This document shows positions 52,906-59,262 of a stretch of DNA of 59,262 bases, one piece after another. Source of the stretch: Robiginitalea sediminis (GTDB taxonomy: Bacteria; Bacteroidota; Bacteroidia; Flavobacteriales; Flavobacteriaceae); assembly GCF_002198115.1 (NCBI RefSeq), contig NZ_NGNR01000006.1, forward strand, positions 1-59,262, read 5' to 3'. The position numbers were made by a program, and so were the translations under genes. The notes beneath the pieces were generated by a model. The model did no database searches, was not told the DNA's origin, and worked only from the letters and a program-made list of their open reading frames with translations. How positions within the stretch are numbered: the stretch's first letter is position 1; each line of letters begins with the position of its first letter.

Positions 52906-54495
52906 TCAGTGGCGCGTTGCCTTTAAACCCCTCACCCTCTTCGGCTTATCCTCGCCATTTTCGCAGTGGCGAGCTCCTGGCGAGGTGGCGCACCGCAGTG
53001 CGGTGAGACAAGAATTTAATGCCTGTTCGATTTGGGCTTTAAGGCTGTCGTATTCCCGCGTATCGAGGATCTCATAGCAGTAGCTCTTGGTATCACCCTC
53101 CCGCACCCTGCCGATGTAGCCCTCGCCTAATAATTGCTTGTTGTAGCGCCTAAGGGTGGTCTCCTTCACACGAAGGTTACGCCGTATCTCCGCACTGGTA
53201 AAGGAGCGCTGTTTGTTCTTTTCTAAATATGCCTTTAGGCATTCCAGGTGGTTGCGGGTGGCACCGTTTAAGGCATCGCTCTTTCGAAGCAGGACCTCAG
53301 TGATCAGCCTATTTGCCGCTTTAATATCCTCCAGGGTGGTCTCGATGTATTCTTCTCCGGTCGCCGCATCGTACTGCTTCTCGCGCTGCCACTGGCAGTA
53401 AAAGGTGATGGCCTCTATAAATTGCAGGTAGTGTGCATTGGTGCGCCGGGGCTTAAACACGCTTTTGGGCAGTTCCAGGTGCAAGGCAAAGGGGTTAATT
53501 ACCTTAACTGGGCGCAGCATCATTTGTGCTTCTCGCAGCTGGCGGATGGCTTTTTCTTGGGCATGCTCATTGATCTGTCCCGCAGATACGGCCCGCTGGT
53601 ACTGCATAATACGCTGATCCTGGGCCTCGCTCTCATCGATATATAATAGGAAGCTACGGTTGCTGTTATCCTCATAGATGCTCTCCTGGGTGGTACACCC
53701 CGCTACGCATACCGGGCCCTCGACGGTGAGTTTAATTGTCTTGGTATTGCCGCTGCGGTCCTTATGGCTCACCCGTTTGGTGATACTGCGTTTGGATTGC
53801 AGTTCCCGCAATGGGTATAAAGCCCCTTCCGCCCCGTCCATGTCTTCGATCAAAATCAGTTTGTGGCGCAGCTCCGTGCGATTGAAGTAGTAAAAAGCGT
53901 TTTCTGAGAGTACCGTCATGTCGATGATCTCATGGGGTGGGATCAGCTCGGCCACCTTGCTCTGCAGGTGGGTCTTGCCTGCCCCGGAGCTTCCCAGGCT
54001 GATGCAATGCAGCGGATTGGCGCTCTTGCGGCTGGTAAAGATCAGGTACATCAGCAGGCGATTGGTTTCCTCACCGATCACTCCCGACTGCCCGATAAGC
54101 TCATTGGTCCTTTCAAGTAAGTCTTTTGACCTTAAAAAACGGATGGCGGCTTTCTCCTGGGAACCGGTAAGCTCCGGGATCGGAACCTGGACCTGCTCCT
54201 TGTCCAGTTGGCTCAGGCGATACTGTTCCAACCCATCGGTGAGTTCCTGGAGCGCTTTGCGAATGATGCTGGTGCCTATCTCCAGGCGCTCAGCGGTTTT
54301 TCGCACCAGCTTCTCCACCTGGTTGTCATTGTATAAATCCAGGTTGTGGCGCAGTTTTATATGATCGCCGGTTTTATTTAAGGAAAGGGTCGTACGCAGG
54401 GCTTCGAGGTGACTCAGCCGAACCCCGCCCAGTACGTGGATCTCCAGGTGGGTGGTTGTAAACCGGTAGTGGTTCGGGTGGCTGGTGTCCAGCAT
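52906..54495 (-). CDS. AAA-type ATPase of the mobile element with winged-helix end
   Basis: A 529-residue protein. Walker A is SLGSSGAGKTH (residues about 167-176), Walker B lies in LILIEDMDG, and an Arg-rich sensor region follows (GCTTQESIYEDNSNRSFLLY). A C-terminal winged-helix region (FTSAEIRRNLRVKETTLRRYNKQL) would bind DNA. The start is at MLDTSHPNHY (54495): the in-frame ATG at 54531 lies within the -7 element and operator. The last 25 residues (ARHCENGEDK...) match the reading of the RHS repeat. Probably a recombination or replication helper for the two downstream recombinases. Confidence 0.75.
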   Translation of the reverse strand: MLDTSHPNHYRFTTTHLEIHVLGGVRLSHLEALRTTLSLNKTGDHIKLRHNLDLYNDNQVEKLVRKTAERLEIGTSIIRKALQELTDGLEQYRLSQLDKEQVQVPIPELTGSQEKAAIRFLRSKDLLERTNELIGQSGVIGEETNRLLMYLIFTSRKSANPLHCISLGSSGAGKTHLQSKVAELIPPHEIIDMTVLSENAFYYFNRTELRHKLILIEDMDGAEGALYPLRELQSKRSITKRVSHKDRSGNTKTIKLTVEGPVCVAGCTTQESIYEDNSNRSFLLYIDESEAQDQRIMQYQRAVSAGQINEHAQEKAIRQLREAQMMLRPVKVINPFALHLELPKSVFKPRRTNAHYLQFIEAITFYCQWQREKQYDAATGEEYIETTLEDIKAANRLITEVLLRKSDALNGATRNHLECLKAYLEKNKQRSFTSAEIRRNLRVKETTLRRYNKQLLGEGYIGRVREGDTKSYCYEILDTREYDSLKAQIEQALNSCLTALRCATSPGARHCENGEDKPKRVRGLKATRH

Positions 54496-54507
54496 GGTGA
54501 ATAAAAA

Positions 54508-54537
54508 AGTTTTGTGTGTACGATTGGACACAAAACT
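54508..54537. promoter_or_regulatory. Perfect inverted repeat operator between ATPase and XRE genes
   Basis: Arms AGTTTTGTGT (54508-54517) and ACACAAAACT (54528-54537), 10 bp each, with a 10-base spacer. One arm lies over the -7 element of the ATPase promoter and the site covers its transcription start. This is where a dimeric XRE repressor encoded by the divergent gene would bind. Confidence 0.7.
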
Positions 54538-54561
54538 ATAAAATCATAAACATATCACCAA
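54531..54561 (-). promoter_or_regulatory. Promoter of the ATPase-recombinase operon
   Basis: On the minus strand TTG (54559-54561), exactly 20 bases, then TAGTTTTG (54531-54538). This is a full Bacteroidota promoter. The inverted repeat overlaps its -7 box, consistent with repression. Confidence 0.75.
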
Positions 54562-54595
54562 CCACTATCAGCTATATTTACCTACTTTTTTACCG

Positions 54596-54603
54596 TATCT
54601 TTG
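54596..54603 (+). promoter_or_regulatory. -7 element TATCTTTG of the XRE gene
   Basis: TAnnTTTG match 38 bases before the ATG at 54642, divergent from the ATPase promoter. Confidence 0.5.
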
Positions 54604-54641
54604 ACTAAAGAGCGTATAATCATACATTTTAGCTTAGGATT

Positions 54642-54980
54642 ATGACCAAAATAGGTAGTAGAATCACGGAGCTTCGCAAGACAAAAGGGTGGTCACAGGG
54701 AGAACTGGCCGGTAAGATCAGTGCCTCCCGGGAGGCTATCGGTAAGTACGAGCGAGGCGAGGCTATTCCTTCAGTGGAGACCGCTAAAAATATCGCGGAT
54801 GTCTTTGACGTTTCCCTGGACTACCTGGTGGGTGATGTAATTAATCCCTCCTTTGATAAACGCATGGTAGAGCGCCTACAGGATTTTGAACTGCTCACCG
54901 AAAAAGACCGGGCCCACCTCTTTGCCCTACTCGATGCCTTCCTGAGAGACGCTAAGGCTAAAAAGGCCTATGCTTCGTGA
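54642..54980 (+). CDS. XRE family transcription regulator
   Basis: A 112-residue DNA-binding protein. Residues 5-62 are a helix-turn-helix of the lambda-repressor type (ITELRKTKGWSQGELAGKIS, then SREAIGKYERGEAIPSVETA), followed by a short helical tail. It is divergent from the ATPase-recombinase operon and separated from it by a 110-bp region with a perfect inverted repeat, so it is probably the repressor of the mobile element. A 14-bp-stem terminator follows. Confidence 0.92.
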   Translation: MTKIGSRITELRKTKGWSQGELAGKISASREAIGKYERGEAIPSVETAKNIADVFDVSLDYLVGDVINPSFDKRMVERLQDFELLTEKDRAHLFALLDAFLRDAKAKKAYAS

Positions 54981-54986
54981 AAGGGC

Positions 54987-55020
54987 ATAATAAAACCGCC
55001 TCGGCGGGCGGTTTTATTAT
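54987..55020. terminator. Bidirectional terminator of XRE and immunity genes
   Basis: A perfect 14-bp stem ATAATAAAACCGCC/GGCGGTTTTATTAT (54987-55000, 55007-55020) with a 6-base loop. It abuts the stop codon of the small immunity gene on the minus strand and follows the XRE stop on the plus strand. Confidence 0.85.
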
Positions 55021-55235
55021 TACTGTCTAGTTTCTAATAGCCGGGATCTGGCTTCCGTTAGTGCACTTAAAAAATCATCACAATCCATTCTTTTTATTGC
55101 ATGCTCAAAAAATTCTATCTCCAAATTGTCTTTTTCAGCATTTATTTCGCACAACTGATTATCTCCCATCCATATTTCAGCTACTAAATTTTCTCTGTCC
55201 GGTAAATCAACTATTTGTACTTGAAAGGCGCTCAT
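55020..55235 (-). CDS. Putative immunity protein, small cytosolic
   Basis: A 71-residue acidic protein (MSAFQVQIVDLPDRENLVAE..., with EIWMGDNQLCEINAEKDNLE) and no signal peptide. It starts 4 bases after the stop of the RHS tail gene, on the same strand, and ends at a terminator, the usual layout of a toxin-immunity pair. Assigned by position and size; no family recognised. A cytosolic immunity protein fits a cytosol-acting toxin such as a nuclease. Confidence 0.6.
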   Translation of the reverse strand: MSAFQVQIVDLPDRENLVAEIWMGDNQLCEINAEKDNLEIEFFEHAIKRMDCDDFLSALTEARSRLLETRQ

Positions 55236-55239
55236 ATTC

Positions 55240-56109
55240 TTATCTATTAATTAAACCTAGAAATTCTTTACCATCCTTTGAAAATCTTGCACCTTGTCCA
55301 TTAGGAGCTACAACTTCAAGAACATCACCAAATCGACCAGTATGTCTAACTGTAGCTTTAGAACCAGGATTATTCAAAATATTACTGAGAACTTTTTCAC
55401 CTTGCGCATTAATGCTTGCAGGATTCCCAACGGCTTGAGGAAATCTCGATCCAGGGCGGCTCCCATGCTTTTGAAGGGCTCTGCCTATTTTGGTTAATCC
55501 CCCTCTATCTAATGCCTTAGCAATTCTTAATAAATCTTTTGGGTTATATGCTCCTCCTATTAAGCCAATTGCTCCGAGTCCTCCGAGTGGTTGTAGTCCT
55601 GTTATTTCCCCACTGGCATCAACTCTATAGGTAAATCCATTTAAGGTAACAGTTCTCGGCTCTAATGTACTAACAACTTTACCCAATAGGGTTCGCTTTG
55701 CTGGTAGAACCTGTAAACCTATCGGCCCGTTTACATTGAATGTCTCCTCTTCTGTTTCACCACTATCTTCTTGGTTGGACTCTGAACTCAAGACTTCTAC
55801 TTCATCCAACAGCGTTATGTTCTGTTTATCACTGTCCCTATACTCATCATACATTTCATCATCCGGACATGCTACTTCGTTACCATTGGCATCAAAACAT
55901 TTCCCGCCATCCGGATCAAATGCCACAACAGGATTATTTCCCATGGCAATATAAGGTGAACTGAATTGCTTATATGGATCCGTTGTAACGAATCTCCCCA
56001 ATACGGGGTCATAGTGGCGTAGGTCGAATTCCAGCATGTTATAATTAAGGGATTCGCTGAGTTCTACTCCCTGGAAGGTTTGGTAATTATTCTCCACTCC
56101 GTTGACCAC
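55240..56109 (-). CDS. Orphan RHS C-terminal cassette, nuclease-type tip
   Basis: A 289-residue frame from a GTG; it stays open upstream to a TAA at 56182-56184 in the repeat, reading DYPFGLQHKGYN. It therefore lacks the RHS repeats and is an orphan tip. Residues about 20-69 are the RHS-associated core end (LRHYDPVLGRFVTTDP, NNPVVAFDPDG). After a linker the C-terminal about 110 residues form the variable toxin (ALQKHGSRPGSRFPQA, RHTGRFGDVLEVVAPNG), probably a ribonuclease-type domain with His215 and His256 as candidate catalytic residues; the family is not certain. Confidence 0.7.
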   Translation of the reverse strand: MVNGVENNYQTFQGVELSESLNYNMLEFDLRHYDPVLGRFVTTDPYKQFSSPYIAMGNNPVVAFDPDGGKCFDANGNEVACPDDEMYDEYRDSDKQNITLLDEVEVLSSESNQEDSGETEEETFNVNGPIGLQVLPAKRTLLGKVVSTLEPRTVTLNGFTYRVDASGEITGLQPLGGLGAIGLIGGAYNPKDLLRIAKALDRGGLTKIGRALQKHGSRPGSRFPQAVGNPASINAQGEKVLSNILNNPGSKATVRHTGRFGDVLEVVAPNGQGARFSKDGKEFLGLINR

Positions 56110-56140
56110 CGAATTGTAACCCTTGTGTTGCAGTCCGAAT

Positions 56141-56568
56141 GGGTAGTCGTTTACACCCTTTTTTTCAATCGTGGCAGGGGTTTACGCAGGTTCCCTTTTT
56201 CAGTTTTACGACAGCTTTTATGTAAAAGAACGTATGTTTTTGACTACTGAACAAGTTGTTCTGAATCTATATGTGAGATATTTTCTTTATGGTCTTTAAT
56301 TTTTCAGCTATTGCGGCGAGTTGCCTCTAAAGCACTCAGGTTGTGTAGCTTATCCTCACCATTCCGGTAGTAGCGAGCAGGTAGTAATTGCCCCGTCGAT
56401 TAACCAAGTTAGTATATCTTCTATAGAATAGACGACCAGGTCAAGGACTTTTTTATTAAAAACGTAAAAGCCCTATAAATGTTAAAGTTTTTGGTTCATG
56501 CGTTGTGCAGGATAAGACACTTTTGTTACCTATAAGTGCCAATGAAAAAACCGCCTTCGGGCGGTTTT
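56141..56568. repeat. RHS cassette repeat, copy 2
   Basis: About 428 bases that match 58049-58497 at nearly every position (about a dozen differences by eye, plus a 19-base indel near the GGCGAG run). It starts at GGGTAGTCGT, i.e. the RHS codons ...GAC TAC CC, and ends in an intrinsic terminator. A segment at about 56308-56378 can be read on the minus strand as ARHYYRNGEDK-like sequence, akin to the C-terminus of the ATPase. No gene otherwise. Confidence 0.9.
56547..56568. terminator. Terminator in repeat copy 2 (TTCG loop)
   Basis: Stem AAAACCGCC/GGCGGTTTT with loop TTCG read on the plus strand. It follows the lipoprotein immunity gene on the minus strand. Confidence 0.85.
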
Positions 56569-56632
56569 AAGATTCTAATTCAGGCATACTGTTCACGTAA
56601 AAAGTGATATTCCATGATTCAGTAGAATACTT

Positions 56633-57205
56633 CTACTCCATAGCTATCCAGTTTGAGCTTAATACTACTCCATTTTCACCTTTGGACTTGTCTTTTACTA
56701 ACCAATACACCTTAATTTTTTTGTCATCCTCATTTATTTTGAGGCGATTAAGATTTAAGCATATTACTCTCCCGATATCTTGTCCACTCTTCAATCTTTG
56801 AAGTGTTCCACCTTTTTCAGATATGTCAAAAATAGATGTAACTGGTATAGTTTCATTTTTGAATGTTTTTATGTCAGAGAAAAACCTTCTGTGACCCTCG
56901 GCATTTTCAACAACTAATTGGTCTTTATCAATCATCTCTAGAAGTTCATCTAATTCATATTCATCTAGTAATTCACTTTCTGGATGATCCCCTTCCAGTA
57001 GATTAAATGCCGACCAATCAATTTCTGTTTCTTTCTCAATTTCATGGAACAACAGACGTATACAACTTGAAGGCATAACACAATTACTACACTCGGCAAT
57101 ATCGGTCACTACAATTGAGATTTTTTCTCTTTTCTGATCTGTACAAGAAATTAATAGAATTGAAAATAGTACGATCAATACATTCTTAACTTCAATTTTT
57201 ATCAT
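56633..57205 (-). CDS. Putative immunity lipoprotein
   Basis: A 190-residue lipoprotein (VLIVLFSILLISCTDQ, lipobox LISC) with two Cys-containing turns (CSNCVMPSSC). It overlaps the end of the RHS tip gene in ATGA, so the two are co-translated. By position it is the immunity partner of the metallopeptidase-like tip. An exported immunity protein suggests that the toxin acts in the periplasm. The domain is not recognised; AT-rich coding. Confidence 0.6.
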   Translation of the reverse strand: MIKIEVKNVLIVLFSILLISCTDQKREKISIVVTDIAECSNCVMPSSCIRLLFHEIEKETEIDWSAFNLLEGDHPESELLDEYELDELLEMIDKDQLVVENAEGHRRFFSDIKTFKNETIPVTSIFDISEKGGTLQRLKSGQDIGRVICLNLNRLKINEDDKKIKVYWLVKDKSKGENGVVLSSNWIAME

Positions 57206-58014
57206 TCCAAAGCCTTTTGCTGTTTGTTAACTTCGTCCTTATATTTTTGTGTTGTTTTAGAAAAAGTTGGGGATTGCTTTTGTTTTTTATACGCACTTTC
57301 CTCCCGATATTTCACAAACTCTTTAGTGTTATTAAAAACCTTAGTCTCACCTCTTTGTGAAATGTGCCCTTCTTCATGTTCGAGGGTGCTTCTTAGGTTA
57401 TAAACATTATTCAAGGTAGTATGCTCCGTTTTATCTCTGTCTACTGATATACTTAGTGTCTTTTCATCAGTAGGAGTTTTGACAACCTTGTCATTTACTA
57501 CTTGTAATCCCCCTATACTAGTCTCATATCTTTCAGATTTATCTTTCGCATCCGTAGAAACGGTGACCTCTCCAAAATCTGCGTCAGGAGTAGCATTCTT
57601 TATTTGGGAATCAACATAAAAATTAAGTAGGCCATCGTCACCCACAAGTTTTCCGGCTTTGGTAATTTCGAGCTGCTGATCCCCTTCGCTTAGTTCACTA
57701 TTGAATGTAAGTGCGACATTTACATCTCCATCATTTGTCCCATCGTCATAAATTATTTCGCCATTCAAATTGATTATTTGCAATAAAGGCGACATTCCAT
57801 CAGGATCAGTATATATAATGGGGTTATTAAAAGCATAGTTATAAGGCGAGTGCCTCCTCATATCTTCCGCAAGCGGATCTATATTCATCCACCTACCAAT
57901 TGCCGGATCATAATTCCTGGCACCGAAGTCATAGGTTTCAAGGCCCAGGGCTTCATCATATTCCTTATCCCCGAACTTCCACCTTAGAGCCACGGAATTC
58001 CCTAGTGATGACAC
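57202..58014 (-). CDS. Orphan RHS C-terminal cassette, metallopeptidase-like tip
   Basis: A 270-residue frame from a GTG, open upstream to a TAA at 58090-58092 inside the repeat and reading NDYPFGLQHKGYNS before the start. It has no YD repeats. Residues 27-74 are the RHS core end (TYDFGARNYDPAIGRWMNID, NNPIIYTDPDG). The variable part contains HEEGH (residues 213-217), an HExxH zinc motif, with Glu238/239 as possible third ligand: a zincin-type toxin (inference). The immunity lipoprotein follows with an ATGA overlap. Confidence 0.7.
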   Translation of the reverse strand: MSSLGNSVALRWKFGDKEYDEALGLETYDFGARNYDPAIGRWMNIDPLAEDMRRHSPYNYAFNNPIIYTDPDGMSPLLQIINLNGEIIYDDGTNDGDVNVALTFNSELSEGDQQLEITKAGKLVGDDGLLNFYVDSQIKNATPDADFGEVTVSTDAKDKSERYETSIGGLQVVNDKVVKTPTDEKTLSISVDRDKTEHTTLNNVYNLRSTLEHEEGHISQRGETKVFNNTKEFVKYREESAYKKQKQSPTFSKTTQKYKDEVNKQQKALE

Positions 58015-58048
58015 ATCGCTATTGTACCCTTTATGTTGGAGGCCGAAG

Positions 58049-58497
58049 GGGTAGTCGTTTACACCCTTTTTTTCAATCGTGGCAGGGGTTTACGCAGGTT
58101 CCCTTTTTCAGTTTTACGACAGCTTATATGTAAAAGAACGTATGTTTTTGACTACTGAACAAGTTGTTCTGAGTCTATATGTGAGATATTTTCTTTATGG
58201 TCTTTAATTTTTTAGCTATTGCGGCGAGTTGCCTCTAAAGCACTCAGGTTGTGTAGCTTATCCTCGCCATTCCGGTAGTGGCGAGCAGATGGCGAGATGG
58301 CGAGCAGGTAGTAATTGCCCCGTCGATTAACCAAGTTAGTATATCTTCTATAGAATAGACAACCAGGTCAAGGACTTTTTTTATTAAAAACGTAAAAGCC
58401 CTGTAAATGTTAAAATTTTTGGTTCATGCGTTGTGCATGATAAGACACTTTTGTTACTTATAAGTGCCAATGAAAAAACCGCCCGAAGGCGGTTTTT
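58049..58497. repeat. RHS cassette repeat, copy 3
   Basis: About 449 bases, near-identical to 56141-56568. It carries a short tandem GGCGAGATGGCGAG-type insertion at about 58285-58305 and ends in a terminator whose loop is inverted relative to copy 2. No gene otherwise; upstream on the minus strand lies another candidate immunity gene, so the array goes on to the right. Confidence 0.9.
58474..58497. terminator. Terminator in repeat copy 3 (CGAA loop)
   Basis: Stem AAAAACCGCC/GGCGGTTTTT with loop CGAA on the plus strand, the reverse complement of the loop in copy 2. It ends transcription of the gene at 58599-59135. Confidence 0.85.
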
Positions 58498-58598
58498 ATC
58501 TAAGATCCTATTCTCCTTCACTTTTCGATCAAGAACAACTTTGATTGTCAGAGCGAGAAAAGCTTCTAGTACTGATTTGGAAAAGCAGCAAAATATGG

Positions 58599-59135
58599 TT
58601 ACTGTTTTTCTTCTGATCCGCATAAAGAATATCCCGAAACAAATACAATCTTGTCTCCCGTTATTCTGTATTCCCACATAGTGAATGAATCATCCGTAAC
58701 CACTCTTAAAATTCTCCTTCCCTCAGAATCATATTCTTCGAAGGAAGTATCATATTCTAAAAATTTGAACTTCATTGATTCTTTCTGCCTTGCAAATAAC
58801 TCCTCAGCTATATCCCCATCAACAATAAACAAATGACCTTTGTTGTAAAAGAATCCATAAGGTTCCAAGTTAAAGGCTAGGTTCCTGTCTGGTATTGATT
58901 CAATGGTAAAAGACGGATTAAATGTCGATGTTTTAACATTGATAACGAATGTCAACTTGCAGTTATAATAGTCACATTTCTTTTCATGAAGAACTATACT
59001 GTCTAGGATTGGAGTTAATTGGCGGTTTTGAATCTCCAAACTCTTAAGAACAATTTCTTTTTCTTGGTGTTGTGCGAGCCCTGTTAGATTAAATCCAGTC
59101 AAAACTACAAATACCAATAACTTGGTCATACTCAT
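58599..59135 (-). CDS. Secreted hypothetical protein, candidate immunity
   Basis: A 178-residue protein with a signal peptide (MSMTKLLVFVVLTGFNLTGLAQ) and a mature beta-rich domain (LTFVINVKTSTFNPSFTIES, YDSEGRRILRVVTDDSF). No family recognised. It sits just before a repeat copy and its terminator, exactly where the other two cassettes place their immunity genes, so it is probably the immunity gene of a further RHS tip. No RHS tip sequence is seen in the last 127 bases to its right (59136-59262), so a partner, if any, lies beyond the edge. Confidence 0.5.
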   Translation of the reverse strand: MSMTKLLVFVVLTGFNLTGLAQHQEKEIVLKSLEIQNRQLTPILDSIVLHEKKCDYYNCKLTFVINVKTSTFNPSFTIESIPDRNLAFNLEPYGFFYNKGHLFIVDGDIAEELFARQKESMKFKFLEYDTSFEEYDSEGRRILRVVTDDSFTMWEYRITGDKIVFVSGYSLCGSEEKQ

Positions 59136-59262
59136 AATTTCAATTTTACTATAGGCGCTGTTATAGTGAAGACTTACCCCTTTTCGTACAGCGGTAAATT
59201 AAACAAATTGATGTTTTAAGGGTACATTCTCCTTTGAATATTCTTCCAGGTATTCTCTTGGA

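Noticed and set aside
54539-55019. Terminal inverted repeats of the recombinase element near the XRE gene
   Set aside because: I searched by eye for the TTTACATAA or ATTACGGC arms of the left palindrome and did not find them here, so the right end of the element is not defined.
1-59262. CRISPR array or tRNA genes
   Set aside because: No short direct repeats with regular spacers, and no cloverleaf-like sequence was noticed in the intergenic regions.

Overview
The window looks like a chromosome segment of a high-GC marine member of the Flavobacteriaceae (Bacteroidota), Robiginitalea-like. The basis is the gene families (DUF4294, DUF6495, DUF4252, DUF5777, a SerB-SerA fusion, SatD/DUF3307), Bacteroidota promoters with a TAnnTTTG -7 element placed just before many starts, frequent lipoprotein signals, and almost no Shine-Dalgarno sites. 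The genus is an inference from protein style; no search was possible.

Positions 1-49,420 are ordinary core genome. From the left: the promoter and leader of what is probably an rRNA operon running off the left edge; an M42 peptidase and a Nudix hydrolase; hisS; the rpsF-rpsR-rplI operon; a LytTR response regulator; priA; a BrkB-type membrane protein with nadC; rlmH; a fused phosphoserine phosphatase/phosphoglycerate dehydrogenase; a SatD/DUF3307 pair; rdgB; a DEAD-box helicase; a GH13 lipoprotein; trmH; a SIRT5-like sirtuin; purB; an MscS channel; an ECF sigma/anti-sigma/DUF4252 locus; an S41 peptidase; a vitamin B12 uptake locus (riboswitch-controlled TonB receptor divergent from an ABC importer); rmuC; the oxidative pentose phosphate genes (zwf-pgl divergent from gnd); a DUF5777 / cytochrome / YceI divergon; carB and rpmH.

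Positions from about 49,670 to the right edge form an accessory island. Its left edge is a truncated copy of a repeat that cuts into a small core ORF. Then come a non-coding stretch rich in hairpins (about 50,040-50,460), an ORF6N protein, and an operon of two tyrosine recombinases and an AAA-type ATPase. That operon is controlled from a divergent promoter region with an XRE repressor and a perfect inverted repeat over the -7 box. To the right lies an AT-rich array of orphan RHS C-terminal toxin cassettes, each followed by its own putative immunity gene and terminator. The cassettes are separated by a 430-450 bp near-identical repeat that ends at the same RHS codon in every copy. This looks like a store of switchable toxin tips for a full-length RHS gene outside the window. 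The array continues past the right edge.

The strongest candidates for something under-described are the cassette/repeat architecture, the link between the repeat and the 3' end of the ATPase gene, and the two-recombinase/ATPase element with its attC-like hairpin.
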